A stretch of 34,464 nucleotides of DNA from an uncultured Phascolarctobacterium sp. (GTDB taxonomy: Bacteria; Bacillota; Negativicutes; Acidaminococcales; Acidaminococcaceae): the NCBI GenBank assembly GCA_947629685.1, contig CANREP010000021.1:1-34464 (forward strand), read 5' to 3'. The notes under the pieces are model-generated. The model made no database searches. It had not been told where the DNA came from and saw only the letters and a program-made list of their open reading frames with translations. Position 1 is the stretch's first letter. The number at the start of each line of letters is the position of its first letter. A program made the translations under genes and the position numbers. This document shows, in pieces, positions 13,245-25,230 of the stretch.

Positions 13245-14852
13245 TTAGAACGTGCCCTGCACAATCTGGCTGATGTTCTTGGAATGGTCGGAAACACGCT
13301 TCATGTTAATTAAAAGTTCCAGCATCACAAAGCCGGCCATCGGCTCGCAGCGTTTCTCGTTGAGGCGCACAATGTGATTTTTGCGTACCTCTTTCTGATA
13401 GGCTTTCACCTGACGGCACAGGGTAATGGCCTCGGCGGCGATGTTCTTATCATTTTTCTCCAGCGCTTCCAGCGCCTTGCCGCTGGCATCCATAACCAGG
13501 TCGCTCAGATGTTTGAGCTCGGCTTTAGCCTCGTCGGAGAAATTAACCTCGTCTTCAAAAATCGTGCGCGACTTCTTCGCCAGCGTTTCCGCATGGTCGC
13601 CGATACGTTCAATATCGTTGCAGGCGTGCAGCAGGCCCGTGTGGCGGGTACTGAGGTCTTCGCTCATCTGGGACTCGCTCATCTCCGTAAGGTAACAGGT
13701 GATGTCGGTTTCCAGTGCATCCACTACCGGCTCGTGTTCCAGCACGTATTTGACCTTGCTTTCGTCAAACTGGCCGATAGACTCCAGCGCCATACCGATA
13801 TTCTTGCGGGCCAGGTTGCCCATGCGCACTACTTCTTTCACCGCTAGGCTCATGGCGATGGACGGAGTCTTGAGCATAGCTTTATCCAGGTAGATGGGCC
13901 GGCGGGAAATGATTTCGCCCTTATCCGGCAGCAGTTTTTCGATAAAGCGGATAAAGTAATTGGCAAAAGGCATGAACAGCAGCGTGTTGATGACGTTGAA
14001 AGCCGTATGAGCGTTAGCGATCTGACGAGCAATATCACCTTCGGGAGAGATTGCCAGCACCAGCTTCACGAACAGCGACATAAAGGTAACGAAGATAATA
14101 CTGCCGATGACGTTGAACATGACGTGCGCCAGACCAACGCGCTTGGCAGTAACATTGGCCCGCAGCGACGCCAGGATAGCGGTAATACAGGTACCGATGT
14201 TATCGCCCAGCAGTACGGGGATAGCGCCCTCCAGCGGGATCAGTCCCTGACCAGCCATAGCGATCAAAATACCGATGGTAGCGCTGCTGGACTGAATCAG
14301 TACGGTCATCACGATACCGATAGCCACGCCTAAGACAGGATTGTCGGAGAAAGAACTGATAAAATCAACGAAGCCGGGATAACCGCGCAGCGGCAGGACG
14401 GCCTTGCCCATCATATCCATGCCCAGCATCAGGATACCAAAGCCCAGCATTACCTGGCCCAGGTACTTGCTGCGGCGGCGTTTCGCCAAGAGCTGGATCA
14501 AAAAGCCGACAAAGATCAGGATGGTGATGTAATCAGAAAGTTTGAAAGCAATGAGCTGTGCCGTCATGGTCGTACCGATATTGGCGCCCATGATGATGCC
14601 GAAAGCCTGCTTTAAAGTCAGCAGTCCCGCATTAACCAGGCCTACGGTCATAACAGTGGTCGCGCCGCTGGCCTGCAGCACCGCGGTAACCACCGCGCCT
14701 AAAAGTACGCCCAGCGCCAGCACGCCCGTCATCTTTTCCAGGATGCCCTGCAGTTTGGAGCCGGCCGCTTTCTGCAGACCATCGCCCATCAGCTGCATAC
14801 CGTACAAGAACAGGGCGATACCGCCCAGGAAACCTAAAAAGTAAGCTAACAT
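13245..14852 (-). CDS. Na+/phosphate cotransporter (NptA/YjbB type) with PhoU-like domain
   Basis: A 535-residue type II Na/Pi cotransporter. The membrane part (about 1-310) has the two inverted repeats of the family: GAVVTAVLQASGATTVMTVGLVNAGLL with GANIGTTMTAQ, and VLIQSSSATIGILIAMAGQGLI with GDNIGTCITA. The QxSxAT motifs are substrate-site signatures. The C-terminal 200 residues are a PhoU-like helical domain (MGNLARKNIGMALES, CNDIERIGDHAETLAKKS, MKRVSDHSKNI). Bacterial relatives move phosphate with sodium; direction can be import or export. GGAGGAG precedes the ATG. The upstream region has five TTAACA boxes at 11-bp spacing (14873-14947), pointing to phosphate-starvation control. Confidence 0.95.
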   Translation of the reverse strand: MLAYFLGFLGGIALFLYGMQLMGDGLQKAAGSKLQGILEKMTGVLALGVLLGAVVTAVLQASGATTVMTVGLVNAGLLTLKQAFGIIMGANIGTTMTAQLIAFKLSDYITILIFVGFLIQLLAKRRRSKYLGQVMLGFGILMLGMDMMGKAVLPLRGYPGFVDFISSFSDNPVLGVAIGIVMTVLIQSSSATIGILIAMAGQGLIPLEGAIPVLLGDNIGTCITAILASLRANVTAKRVGLAHVMFNVIGSIIFVTFMSLFVKLVLAISPEGDIARQIANAHTAFNVINTLLFMPFANYFIRFIEKLLPDKGEIISRRPIYLDKAMLKTPSIAMSLAVKEVVRMGNLARKNIGMALESIGQFDESKVKYVLEHEPVVDALETDITCYLTEMSESQMSEDLSTRHTGLLHACNDIERIGDHAETLAKKSRTIFEDEVNFSDEAKAELKHLSDLVMDASGKALEALEKNDKNIAAEAITLCRQVKAYQKEVRKNHIVRLNEKRCEPMAGFVMLELLINMKRVSDHSKNISQIVQGTF

Positions 14853-14872
14853 TTTCTCCTCCGTAAAATTCC

Positions 14873-14957
14873 TGTTAAATTTCTGTTAAATTACTGTTAA
14901 TTTTATTATACAGGAAAACCCTGCCTGCAATGTTAAATCAATGTTAAATTTATTATA
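14873..14957 (-). promoter_or_regulatory. PhoP/PhoB-like direct repeats and two -10 boxes
   Basis: TTAACA (minus strand; TGTTAA on plus) occurs at 14873, 14884, 14895 and at 14931, 14942, each set with an exact 11-bp period. TATAAT boxes lie at 14905-14910 and 14952-14957, each within the string TGTATAATAAAwTTAACA, so the module looks duplicated. Bacillus PhoP boxes are TTAACA-like repeats with about 5-bp spacers and an 11-bp period. The upstream pair lies about 20 bp before the nearer -10, the place expected for activation. Confidence 0.65.
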
Positions 14958-15002
14958 CAGTAAATTAGGACAGCCGTATAGGAGCAAAACGCGCAAAAAA
15001 GC

Positions 15003-15036
15003 AAAAAAATTGCGCCACACAGACCGTGTGACGCAA
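15003..15036 (-). terminator. Terminator of the thioredoxin-fold gene
   Basis: TTGCG-c-CACAC (15010-15020) pairs with GTGTG-a-CGCAA (15026-15036) with one mismatch; on the minus strand TTTTTTT follows. Confidence 0.85.
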
Positions 15037-15071
15037 CTAAAAAGGAGAGGTGTATGATGAAAAGATGTTGT

Positions 15072-15311
15072 TTATTGCAGCTGCCTGAGCAAAGCCATTA
15101 CTTCCTCCACATTCAGCACGCCGCCTACCGAGATGAGCTTTTCGTCGATAACCAGCGCCGGCAGGGCAATAGCTCCATAGGCTGCTACTTTACGGAATTC
15201 AGAAACCTTTTCAAATGTAGCTTTCATCTTCAGCTTCTTCAAAGCAACGGCGGTATTTTGCAGCAGCACTTCCGCCTGCTTAGTCATAGGCCCAAGTATC
15301 TTGACATGCAT
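15072..15311 (-). CDS. Small thioredoxin-fold protein lacking the CXXC motif
   Basis: A 79-residue protein with the layout of the small thioredoxin/redox-active disulfide protein 2 family: an initial strand MHVKILGP, a helix, then KATFEKVSEFRKVAAYGAIALPALVIDEKLISVGGVLNVEEVMALL. The cis-proline motif (ALPALVID) and the C-terminal half are well kept. The active-site position that normally reads G-x-x-C-x-x-C reads GPMTKQA here, and the whole protein has no cysteine, so thiol chemistry is impossible. The start at 15311 follows AGGTGATACA and matches the family; the longer frame from 15395 crosses the promoter. It could be a binding or scaffold protein. Monocistronic. Confidence 0.75.
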   Translation of the reverse strand: MHVKILGPMTKQAEVLLQNTAVALKKLKMKATFEKVSEFRKVAAYGAIALPALVIDEKLISVGGVLNVEEVMALLRQLQ

Positions 15312-15361
15312 TGTATCACCTGTCTTCCACTTCATTTGGAGGTCCTTACTTCCATGTCTAT

Positions 15362-15379
15362 ATAATACCAGAGTATTAT
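15362..15379. promoter_or_regulatory. Inverted repeat upstream of the thioredoxin-fold gene
   Basis: ATAATAC-CAGA-GTATTAT, a perfect 7-bp inverted repeat 51-68 nt upstream of the start, in an AT-rich promoter zone with TTGACC farther upstream (about 15397). Candidate operator; the regulator is unknown. Confidence 0.4.
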
Positions 15380-15460
15380 GGCCAAAGTAGGTCAAAGAGG
15401 TAACAAGTTTGTGAAATAAAGATTTAATTGAGAGAAAATATTATTAACTATAGAAAAAAC

Positions 15461-15490
15461 AAAACCGGCCCCCTTACGGGAGCCGGTTTT
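15461..15490. terminator. Terminator of the PFOR gene
   Basis: AAAACCGGC and GCCGGTTTT with an inner CCC/GGG around a TTAC loop; on the minus strand TTTTGTTTTTTC follows. Confidence 0.9.
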
Positions 15491-15505
15491 CAGCTTACAG
15501 ACAGA

Positions 15506-19770
<4,265 letters not shown>

Positions 19771-19782
19771 TTGGAGGTCATC

Positions 19783-20458
19783 ATGTCCAAACGCATCATA
19801 TATTCCTGCGTAACCCTCAAAAAAGAACTGGAACACGCCATTGCCGCCACCGGCTTTGACGGCGAAGTACATTATTTAAGCGAAAAGCTGCACAGCGTGC
19901 CCCAGACCATGCACCAAGGTACTGCAGCAGCATATCGACGAAGCAGCAGCTGATACGGAAGAAATCATCATCTGCGTTTCCGGCTGCGGCAAAAGCACCG
20001 TAGGTCTGAAAGCCACCACTGCCCCTCTTGCCCTGCCCCGCACGATGGACTGCATCGACGTGCTGCTTTCCGGCAGCGACGTAAAGCGTCCGCAGGGTGC
20101 AATCTTTCTCACCGACGGCTGGATGCATTTCATGCAGGCTTCTGCCCTTGATTACAACAGAATGATTAAAGAAAAAGGCCGGCAGCAGGCTGATGAAACA
20201 TTGCGCAAGATTTACCGCGGCTTTACGGATTTTTACATCATCGACACCCACACCTACGACACCACGCCGGTAAAGGAATATATTATGCCGCTTGTAGAGC
20301 TGTTAGGCGGCACACTGACCAGCATCGACGGCAAATACCAGGTCCTGTATAAGCTTTTAGACGGTACCCGCGACAGGGACGTCATCAGTATCCCCAAAGG
20401 CGGCGTGCTCGACATCAGCGAATTTGACGGGCTAAGGCCGGCGGTAATAAAGAAGTAA
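19783..20458 (+). pseudogene. DUF1638 protein gene, frameshifted
   Basis: Two frames together give one DUF1638 protein of about 224 residues. Frame one starts at ATG 19783 (GGAGGT 4 nt upstream) with MSKRIIYSCVTLKKELEHAI and reaches a stop just after 19950. The second frame can be read upstream of its first ATG (20045) to about 19917, giving KVLQQHIDEAAADTEEIIICVSGCGKSTVGLKA, the natural continuation. The break lies near the string ATGCACCAAGG (19909-19919) and is mended by removing one C. The rest carries family-like parts (PRTMDCIDVLLS, GAIFLTDGWMHFM, DTHTYDTTPV). The function of DUF1638 is unknown. The cause may be true mutation, assembly error or, less likely, programmed +1 shifting; no known slippery site is seen. 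Confidence 0.75.
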
Positions 20459-20460
20459 TT

Positions 20461-20491
20461 AAAAAAAGACACCCTTACGGGTGTCTTTTTT
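20461..20491. terminator. Bidirectional terminator between DUF1638 and Usp genes
   Basis: AAAAAGACACCC, loop TTAC, GGGTGTCTTTTTT. It serves the convergent genes on both sides. Confidence 0.9.
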
Positions 20492-20504
20492 ATGCTTATC
20501 AAGC

Positions 20505-20921
20505 TTATTTCACGATGGTAACAGGCACATCGGCGTTTTCTACGATAACTTGGCTGACGCTGTTTTTAAACAGTCCTTCCAGCATACCAAAGCCTCTGCT
20601 GCCCAGTACGATTGCATCGCATTTTTCAGTTTTTTCAGCCCGCAGGATATGCTCGGCGATATTGCCGCCTTTTTCCAGCAGATAGGAAGCGGAAACGCCG
20701 CTGCCGCTGAGCACTGCTCTGGCCGCATCCAGCACTTCGTCGCCAATCTGCGCCACCAGGCAGTCGCCCTGCTGGAGCACCGCCGTACTGAACAGTTCTT
20801 TCTGTGCTACGGTCATGACCACCAGGCTGCCGCCGCTGAGCTTAGCCAGCGCCGCCGCATATTCCAACGCGCGCCACGAATATTCCGTACCGTCGATAGG
20901 TACCAGTATCCGTTCCAGCAT
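20505..20921 (-). CDS. Universal stress protein (UspA family), degenerate ATP motif
   Basis: A 138-residue single-domain Usp. The N-terminal ILVPIDGTEYSWRALEYAAALAK and the C-terminal CDAIVLGSRGFGMLEGLFKNSVSQVIVENADVPVTIVK are typical. The nucleotide motif G-x2-G-x9-G-S/T reads GSRGFGMLEGLFKNS, with Asn replacing the last Gly, so ATP binding may be weak. It lies 4 nt after a second Usp gene and has only a weak ribosome site, so it is probably coupled to it. The pair probably arose by duplication. Confidence 0.93.
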   Translation of the reverse strand: MLERILVPIDGTEYSWRALEYAAALAKLSGGSLVVMTVAQKELFSTAVLQQGDCLVAQIGDEVLDAARAVLSGSGVSASYLLEKGGNIAEHILRAEKTEKCDAIVLGSRGFGMLEGLFKNSVSQVIVENADVPVTIVK

Positions 20922-20925
20922 GATC

Positions 20926-21363
20926 TTATTTTACAATCAGCACGGGTACGCCCGCATACTGAGCAACCTTGGAGCTTACGCTGCCCAGGAAGAATTCAGC
21001 AATGCCGGACAGGCCGCGGCTGCCGATAACGATAGCGTCGCAGTTGGATTTTTTAGCCAGCGCGATGATACGTTCAGACGGATGGCCAACTTCCAGGCAG
21101 TATTCTACTTTGCCCTTATATTCAGCCAGTCTTTCCTGCGCCATTTCCAATACTCTGTCGCCAACTTTTTCCAACTCGCTGTTGCCTTGGGTAATGGTTG
21201 CATTATCCAGGGGAACTGCCAGCAATGCTGCATTGTTATAGGGTTGGATTACATTGACTACCGTCAGCTGGCTGTCAAACTTAGCGCCGATTTCAATAGC
21301 GTTGCCAAGTGCGCGCCAGGAGCCTTCACTGCCGTCTACAGGAACAAGGATATTTTTGAACAT
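20926..21363 (-). CDS. Universal stress protein (UspA family)
   Basis: A 145-residue single-domain Usp with ILVPVDGSEGSWRALGNAIEIGAK at the start and GSRGLSGIAEFFLGSVSSKVAQYAGVPVLIVK at the end; the intact G-x2-G-x9-G-S motif predicts ATP binding. Usp proteins act in the cytoplasm under starvation, redox or energy stress; the partner is unknown. TGGAGGTG precedes the ATG. It forms a two-gene unit with the Usp gene downstream. A third, more distant copy lies at 24648-25088. Confidence 0.95.
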   Translation of the reverse strand: MFKNILVPVDGSEGSWRALGNAIEIGAKFDSQLTVVNVIQPYNNAALLAVPLDNATITQGNSELEKVGDRVLEMAQERLAEYKGKVEYCLEVGHPSERIIALAKKSNCDAIVIGSRGLSGIAEFFLGSVSSKVAQYAGVPVLIVK

Positions 21364-21502
21364 AGTAAAACACCTCCATGAAAATTAAGGCCGTCTGTCG
21401 TCATAACGGTCGGGTTATGTATGTACAGAGCTTAGTTGCTGCCTTTTCAGCTTATTGTATATATTTTATATTCTGTAACTACGTCAGAATTCCTGCCGGA
21501 TT

Positions 21503-21886
21503 TTATTCTCTGCCGCGATTTTTTCTTGCGTCATGGATGCGCTGGGACTTCTTGCTGAACTTTTTCTCTTCGCGGGTCAGCTGGGCTGCTTCGCTGGGAG
21601 CAGGCTTTTCATCCAGAAAGCTTTCGCCTTTGAAAAAGCGGTAGTAGATTAGAATGAAAGCAATGACCGCCAGCGGCGCTGCGCCGACAAAATAACGGTA
21701 GTCGCCGGATGCGATGGTGATGAAGTCATAGAAGATGATGCAGGCCGGCACCAGGATGATCTGTCCCAGACGGCTGGCAAAGCCCTCCTTGCCCATGAAG
21801 CGCACCACCATGCCATAAGCTAAAAACGCTACGGCAAAGGATACGATGGACATATACACAAGAAAGAAGAAAAACTCAAAATTCAT
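21503..21886 (-). CDS. Small membrane protein of unknown function
   Basis: A 127-residue protein with three predicted membrane helices (about 3-27, 41-60 and 66-86) and a highly charged C-terminal tail (LTREEKKFSKKSQRIHDARKNRGRE) that should face the cytoplasm. I do not recognise the family. It follows the FAD-oxidoreductase gene by 17 nt, and the ribosome site GGAGG lies about 12 nt upstream of the ATG, longer than usual. Probably in an operon with the FAD protein and the DUF697 protein. Confidence 0.75.
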   Translation of the reverse strand: MNFEFFFFLVYMSIVSFAVAFLAYGMVVRFMGKEGFASRLGQIILVPACIIFYDFITIASGDYRYFVGAAPLAVIAFILIYYRFFKGESFLDEKPAPSEAAQLTREEKKFSKKSQRIHDARKNRGRE

Positions 21887-21903
21887 ACTGCTATACAGCC
21901 TCC

Positions 21904-23283
21904 TTATTTTTCACTGCGTCTGCCGATAGCCCGTGCCGCCCAGACGCCGCTGGCGCTGGCCTGGGACAGGCCTCTGGTGATGCCTGCGCCGTCGCCGACA
22001 GCGAACATGTTGGGGATCTTCGTTTCCAGACTGCCGTCCAGCTCGAGGCGGGCGCTGTAAAACTTGACCTCTACCCCGTACAGCAACGTATCTGCGTTAG
22101 CCATACCGGGAGCTATCTTATCCAGAGCGTAAATCATTTCTATAATATCATCTAACTGACGTTTTGGCAAAACCAGGCTGAGATCGCCGGGCGTTGCCGA
22201 CAGCGTCGGCTTGGTAAAGCTTTTCGCCATGCGTTTCTCATCAGTGCGCCGTCCTTTGATAAGGTCGCCGAAACGCTGCACCAGCACGCCGCCTCCCAGC
22301 ATATTGGAGAAAGAAGCGATGCGCTTGCCGTATTGCAGCGGCTCATGGAACGGCTCGGTAAATTTATTGCTGACCAGCAGGGCAAAGTTGGTATTATTGC
22401 TGTGCAGCTTGGGGTCGCGGAAGCTGTGTCCGTTGACGGTGATGATGCCGTCGGTGTTTTCCGCTACCACGTACCCGTAAGGATTCATGCAGAAAGTGCG
22501 CACCAAATCGTTATACTGCTGGGTACGATAGAGGATCTTGGCCTCGTACACTTCGTCGGTGATGTGCTTGAAGACCTGGGCGGGCACTTCTACGCGCACG
22601 CCTACGTCCACCTGGTTATTGATGAAGCTGAGCCCCAGTCTGCGGCACTGGTGGCTGAACCATTCGGCGCCGGCGCGTCCCGGAGCCGCGATCAGGTACT
22701 TGCTGCAGACGCTTTCCTGTCCGTCTTCCAGCTCAAGAGTAAAAGTACCGTCCGACGCCACATTGATTTCCCGCACCGGCGTATTGCAGCGGATGTCCAC
22801 CTTATCACGCAGGAAATTATAGATATTCTCCATGATGACGAGGTTGTTTTCCGTGCCCAGGTGCCGCACCTTGGCATTAAGCAGATGCAGGTCGTAGCGC
22901 AGCGCCTTGGCGCCGATAGTGCTGTTGCGGGTGGAAAAATACTCGCCCGGAGCGCCGTGGCGGCAGTTAAGTTCGTCCACATAGTCGATAAGCTTTACTA
23001 CTTCCGCCTCCGGCACATATTCGTTGAGCCAGCCGCCGAATTCGGTAGTAAAGTTATACTTGCCGTCGGAAAAAGCCCCCGCGCCGCCAAAGCCGCGCAT
23101 GATACTGCAGGGCTTGCAGTTGATGCAGTGGTCGACTTTTTTGGCTGCCAGCGGGCAGAGGCGTTTATTTATGGGGTTGCCCGCTTCCAGGATAACTACG
23201 CGTAAAGCGGGATATTTCTGGGTAAATTCATAAGCGGCAAAAATGGCCGCCGGTCCGCCGCCGATAATAGCCACATCATACAT
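21904..23283 (-). CDS. FAD-dependent oxidoreductase (NAD(P)/FAD protein family)
   Basis: A 459-residue flavoprotein with an N-terminal Rossmann dinucleotide motif (VAIIGGGPAAIFAAYEF, residues 4-20) ending in an acidic residue (VVILEAG), a cysteine cluster PLAAKKVDHCINCKPCSIMRGFGGAGAFSDGKY (about 47-80), and the C-terminal FAD motif PNMFAVGDGAGITRGLSQASASGVWAARAIG. This is the layout of large FAD-dependent dehydrogenases of unknown substrate common in anaerobic Firmicutes. The CxxC beside GFGGAGAFSDGK is a family mark. GAGGGGG precedes the start. It lies between the DUF697 gene (18 nt) and the small membrane protein gene (17 nt). Confidence 0.9.
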   Translation of the reverse strand: MYDVAIIGGGPAAIFAAYEFTQKYPALRVVILEAGNPINKRLCPLAAKKVDHCINCKPCSIMRGFGGAGAFSDGKYNFTTEFGGWLNEYVPEAEVVKLIDYVDELNCRHGAPGEYFSTRNSTIGAKALRYDLHLLNAKVRHLGTENNLVIMENIYNFLRDKVDIRCNTPVREINVASDGTFTLELEDGQESVCSKYLIAAPGRAGAEWFSHQCRRLGLSFINNQVDVGVRVEVPAQVFKHITDEVYEAKILYRTQQYNDLVRTFCMNPYGYVVAENTDGIITVNGHSFRDPKLHSNNTNFALLVSNKFTEPFHEPLQYGKRIASFSNMLGGGVLVQRFGDLIKGRRTDEKRMAKSFTKPTLSATPGDLSLVLPKRQLDDIIEMIYALDKIAPGMANADTLLYGVEVKFYSARLELDGSLETKIPNMFAVGDGAGITRGLSQASASGVWAARAIGRRSEK

Positions 23284-23301
23284 GGTTATACCCCCTCTTG
23301 C

Positions 23302-23826
23302 TTACAAATCGTATTTCTTGTGTTCGTCTCCCAGCGGCTCATCCTTTTTCGGATTGCCGGTAAACAAATCCAGATTGTGTTTGGCGCATTCCATCGCATC
23401 GTCATAAACTTTCTTAAAAGCGCTCAGGTCATCGGGCTTGCCGGCCTTGAGCCATTCTGTCACCACACGGCCCAGCGCATAGGTGGTGCCCACGGCCACA
23501 GGAATCTGCAGCGGCGGGAAAGGAATCAGCGTCGTCAGCGTGCTGCCGACAAAATACGCTCCCAGCGAGCCTAAGATGCCCACGGCGGCCTGTTCGCTGA
23601 TTTTCTCCTCATACACCTGTCCCAATTTGATAATCATGTAGATTTCGTTGGCAATCAGGCTCATGGTGCCCAAAAGCGGCGCTACCACGATAACCCCGGC
23701 CCGGGCAGCTGCCCAGCGGCACAGGCTTTCAGCTTCTTCGGCGCGTGCCCTGTCGTCGATAACGACCACGTCTTCCGCCGTCTTTACTTCTTCCGCTTCA
23801 AAAGTGAATTTATCTTCTTGTGTCAT
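23302..23826 (-). CDS. DUF697 (YcjF-like) membrane-associated protein
   Basis: A 174-residue protein. Residues about 30-135 form a DUF697-like domain: RWAAARAGVIVVAPLLGTMSLIANEIYMIIKLGQVYEEK, then AAVGILGSLGAYFVGSTLTTLIPFPPLQIPVAVGTTYALGRVVTEWL. There are two hydrophobic segments and charged, low-complexity ends. DUF697 domains are often linked to GTPases; none is next door here. AAGGAGG with 7-nt spacing precedes the ATG. First gene of a three-gene minus operon. Confidence 0.8.
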   Translation of the reverse strand: MTQEDKFTFEAEEVKTAEDVVVIDDRARAEEAESLCRWAAARAGVIVVAPLLGTMSLIANEIYMIIKLGQVYEEKISEQAAVGILGSLGAYFVGSTLTTLIPFPPLQIPVAVGTTYALGRVVTEWLKAGKPDDLSAFKKVYDDAMECAKHNLDLFTGNPKKDEPLGDEHKKYDL

Positions 23827-23917
23827 AATAAAACCTCCTTTACGGTGGCAACAGCTTCCCAGCAGTAAATTATTCGCAGCGCATGGGTAAAACTCCTGCC
23901 GGAAACGTCAGCCTGCA

Positions 23918-23946
23918 CAAAAAAAACCGCAGCCAGCCGGCTGCGG
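23918..23946 (-). terminator. Terminator of the DUF190 gene
   Basis: CCGCAGCC and GGCTGCGG around a 4-nt loop; on the minus strand eight T follow. Confidence 0.9.
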
Positions 23947-23969
23947 TACCTATATGCTGTGAAGACAGC

Positions 23970-24353
23970 TTACTGCTCGTCCTTGCTATGGCGCTCAGCA
24001 ATTCTCTTGCGGACATAGTCCGTTACCAGGTAATTGCTTTCTTCCACCAGCACCAGCGCATGTGTGGCATGTTCTTCCAGGAAAGGCAGTATCTTGGTAA
24101 TATTTTCCATACTGTCAACAATCTCGATGATGACAGGCAGGTTGGCATTGCCGCTGACAAAGCTGCTGATAACGCGGTTGACGCCGCGCAGTTTGCTGGC
24201 ATAGCCTTCGATACCCTTCATAACAGTACCGCCCGCAATACCCAGTTCGCGCGCTTTGGCGATAACCGCCTTGTACAGCGGCTCATCACCGAGCATGACA
24301 TCTTCACCTGTATAGACTTTTAAAAAGGTTATCTTCCTGAATTCGTGCTGCAT
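23970..24353 (-). CDS. DUF190-family protein
   Basis: A 127-residue protein of the DUF190 family, with a PII-like alpha/beta fold. Features: FRKITFLKVYTGEDVMLGDEPLYKAVIAKARELGIAGGTVMKGIEGYA, then LPVIIEIVDSMENITKILPFLE. In other bacteria DUF190 genes often neighbour crcB-type fluoride channels, but none is present here. The start at 24353 follows GAGAGGGTGAAGTGT; the longer frame to 24443 covers the promoter. It is transcribed alone and ends in its own terminator. Confidence 0.88.
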   Translation of the reverse strand: MQHEFRKITFLKVYTGEDVMLGDEPLYKAVIAKARELGIAGGTVMKGIEGYASKLRGVNRVISSFVSGNANLPVIIEIVDSMENITKILPFLEEHATHALVLVEESNYLVTDYVRKRIAERHSKDEQ

Positions 24354-24410
24354 ACACTTCACCCTCTCTAAATAGAAGATAAACGCCCAATGAACATTCA
24401 TCTGTAATTC

Positions 24411-24440
24411 ATTATAACACGTAACACCCATATATGTAAG
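24411..24440 (-). promoter_or_regulatory. Promoter of the DUF190 gene
   Basis: Minus-strand CTTACA (24440-24435), 18-nt spacer, TATAAT (24416-24411). Confidence 0.7.
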
Positions 24441-24556
24441 CACACTTTTCCCTGCCCGTAAAAAAAATAAAATTTTTCAGCAAAACACAAAATATAGGCA
24501 GGAATTTTACAACATGCATAGAATACTATATGTAGAAAAACAGCAGAGATATTAAC

Positions 24557-24572
24557 CGTGAGATACATCACA
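24557..24572 (+). promoter_or_regulatory. CRP/FNR-like palindrome upstream of a Usp gene
   Basis: CGTGA-GATACA-TCACA matches the CRP-type consensus TGTGA-N6-TCACA at 9 of 10 defined positions, 76-91 nt before the Usp start. A second hairpin, GACGGC-GAC-GCCGTC, follows at 24588-24602 without a T-run. Confidence 0.45.
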
Positions 24573-24647
24573 TCTTGTGTAATCTCGGACGGCGACGCCG
24601 TCGGGTTGATATAGATGGCATGAAATTAAAATTTGGGAGGGATGCAT

Positions 24648-25088
24648 ATGTTGAAAAAAATTCTCGTTCCGGTAGATGGCAGTGAGGTTGCAAAACGTTG
24701 TCTTGATTTTGCAATGGGCGTAGCCAAAGTGAGCGGCGGCGAACTTCTTGTAGTGCATGTTGCAGTTCCCTACGATTTCACCAAGGTTCCTCCCCGCAAA
24801 CCGAAAAATGCTATCGAAGAGGCTGAAATGGCCGCTAAGACTCCTGATCCGACCCCGTTGGATCTTGCAGAGGCTTATCTCAAACAGGTTGGCTTTGACA
24901 AAGCAACCTATCGTACGATCGTTGATGTTGACCCGGCTGAAAGGATTGTCGAATACGGCAAGACGATGGATGCTGGCATGATAGTTATCGGCAACAGAGG
25001 CATGGGTCATTGGGCTCAGCTCTTAATGGGCAGTGTGAGCTCCAAAGTGGCACAGACCGCAGAGTGCCCGGTAGTAATTATCAAATAA
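24648..25088 (+). CDS. Universal stress protein (UspA family)
   Basis: A 146-residue Usp with KILVPVDGSEVAKRCLDFAMGVAKVSGG at the start and MIVIGNRGMGHWAQLLMGSVSSKVAQTAECPVVIIK at the end, with the intact G-x2-G-x9-G-S ATP motif. A proline- and lysine-rich insert (TKVPPRKPKNAIEEAEMAAKTPDPTP, about 46-71) sits where ligand-binding loops differ among members. The start at 24648 follows GGGAGG by 7 nt; in-frame ATGs at 24633 and 24642 overlap the ribosome site. A CRP/FNR-like site lies upstream, consistent with energy- or redox-linked control. Monocistronic. Confidence 0.95.
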   Translation: MLKKILVPVDGSEVAKRCLDFAMGVAKVSGGELLVVHVAVPYDFTKVPPRKPKNAIEEAEMAAKTPDPTPLDLAEAYLKQVGFDKATYRTIVDVDPAERIVEYGKTMDAGMIVIGNRGMGHWAQLLMGSVSSKVAQTAECPVVIIK

Positions 25089-25158
25089 ATTTGCGTTGAC
25101 ATAGATTGGAAAGTTTAGAGAGAAGGAAGAAATAAGGACTTTCCCAAATTTTATAGAT

Positions 25159-25181
25159 GCTGCCAAGGTCGTCATGGCAGC
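25159..25181. other. Hairpin after the Usp gene
   Basis: GCTGCCA and TGGCAGC around a 9-nt loop, not followed by T. It precedes the true terminator and may stabilise the Usp mRNA 3' end. Confidence 0.4.
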
Positions 25182-25190
25182 GGAAGGTAA

Positions 25191-25230
25191 GAGCCCCTCA
25201 TCCGCCGGAGATGAGGGGCTCGGCATTTTT
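25191..25230 (+). terminator. Terminator after the Usp gene
   Basis: GAGCCCCTCATC and GATGAGGGGCTC (12 bp) around CGCCGGA, then GGCATTTTT. It overlaps the 3' end of the convergent larE gene. Confidence 0.88.
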
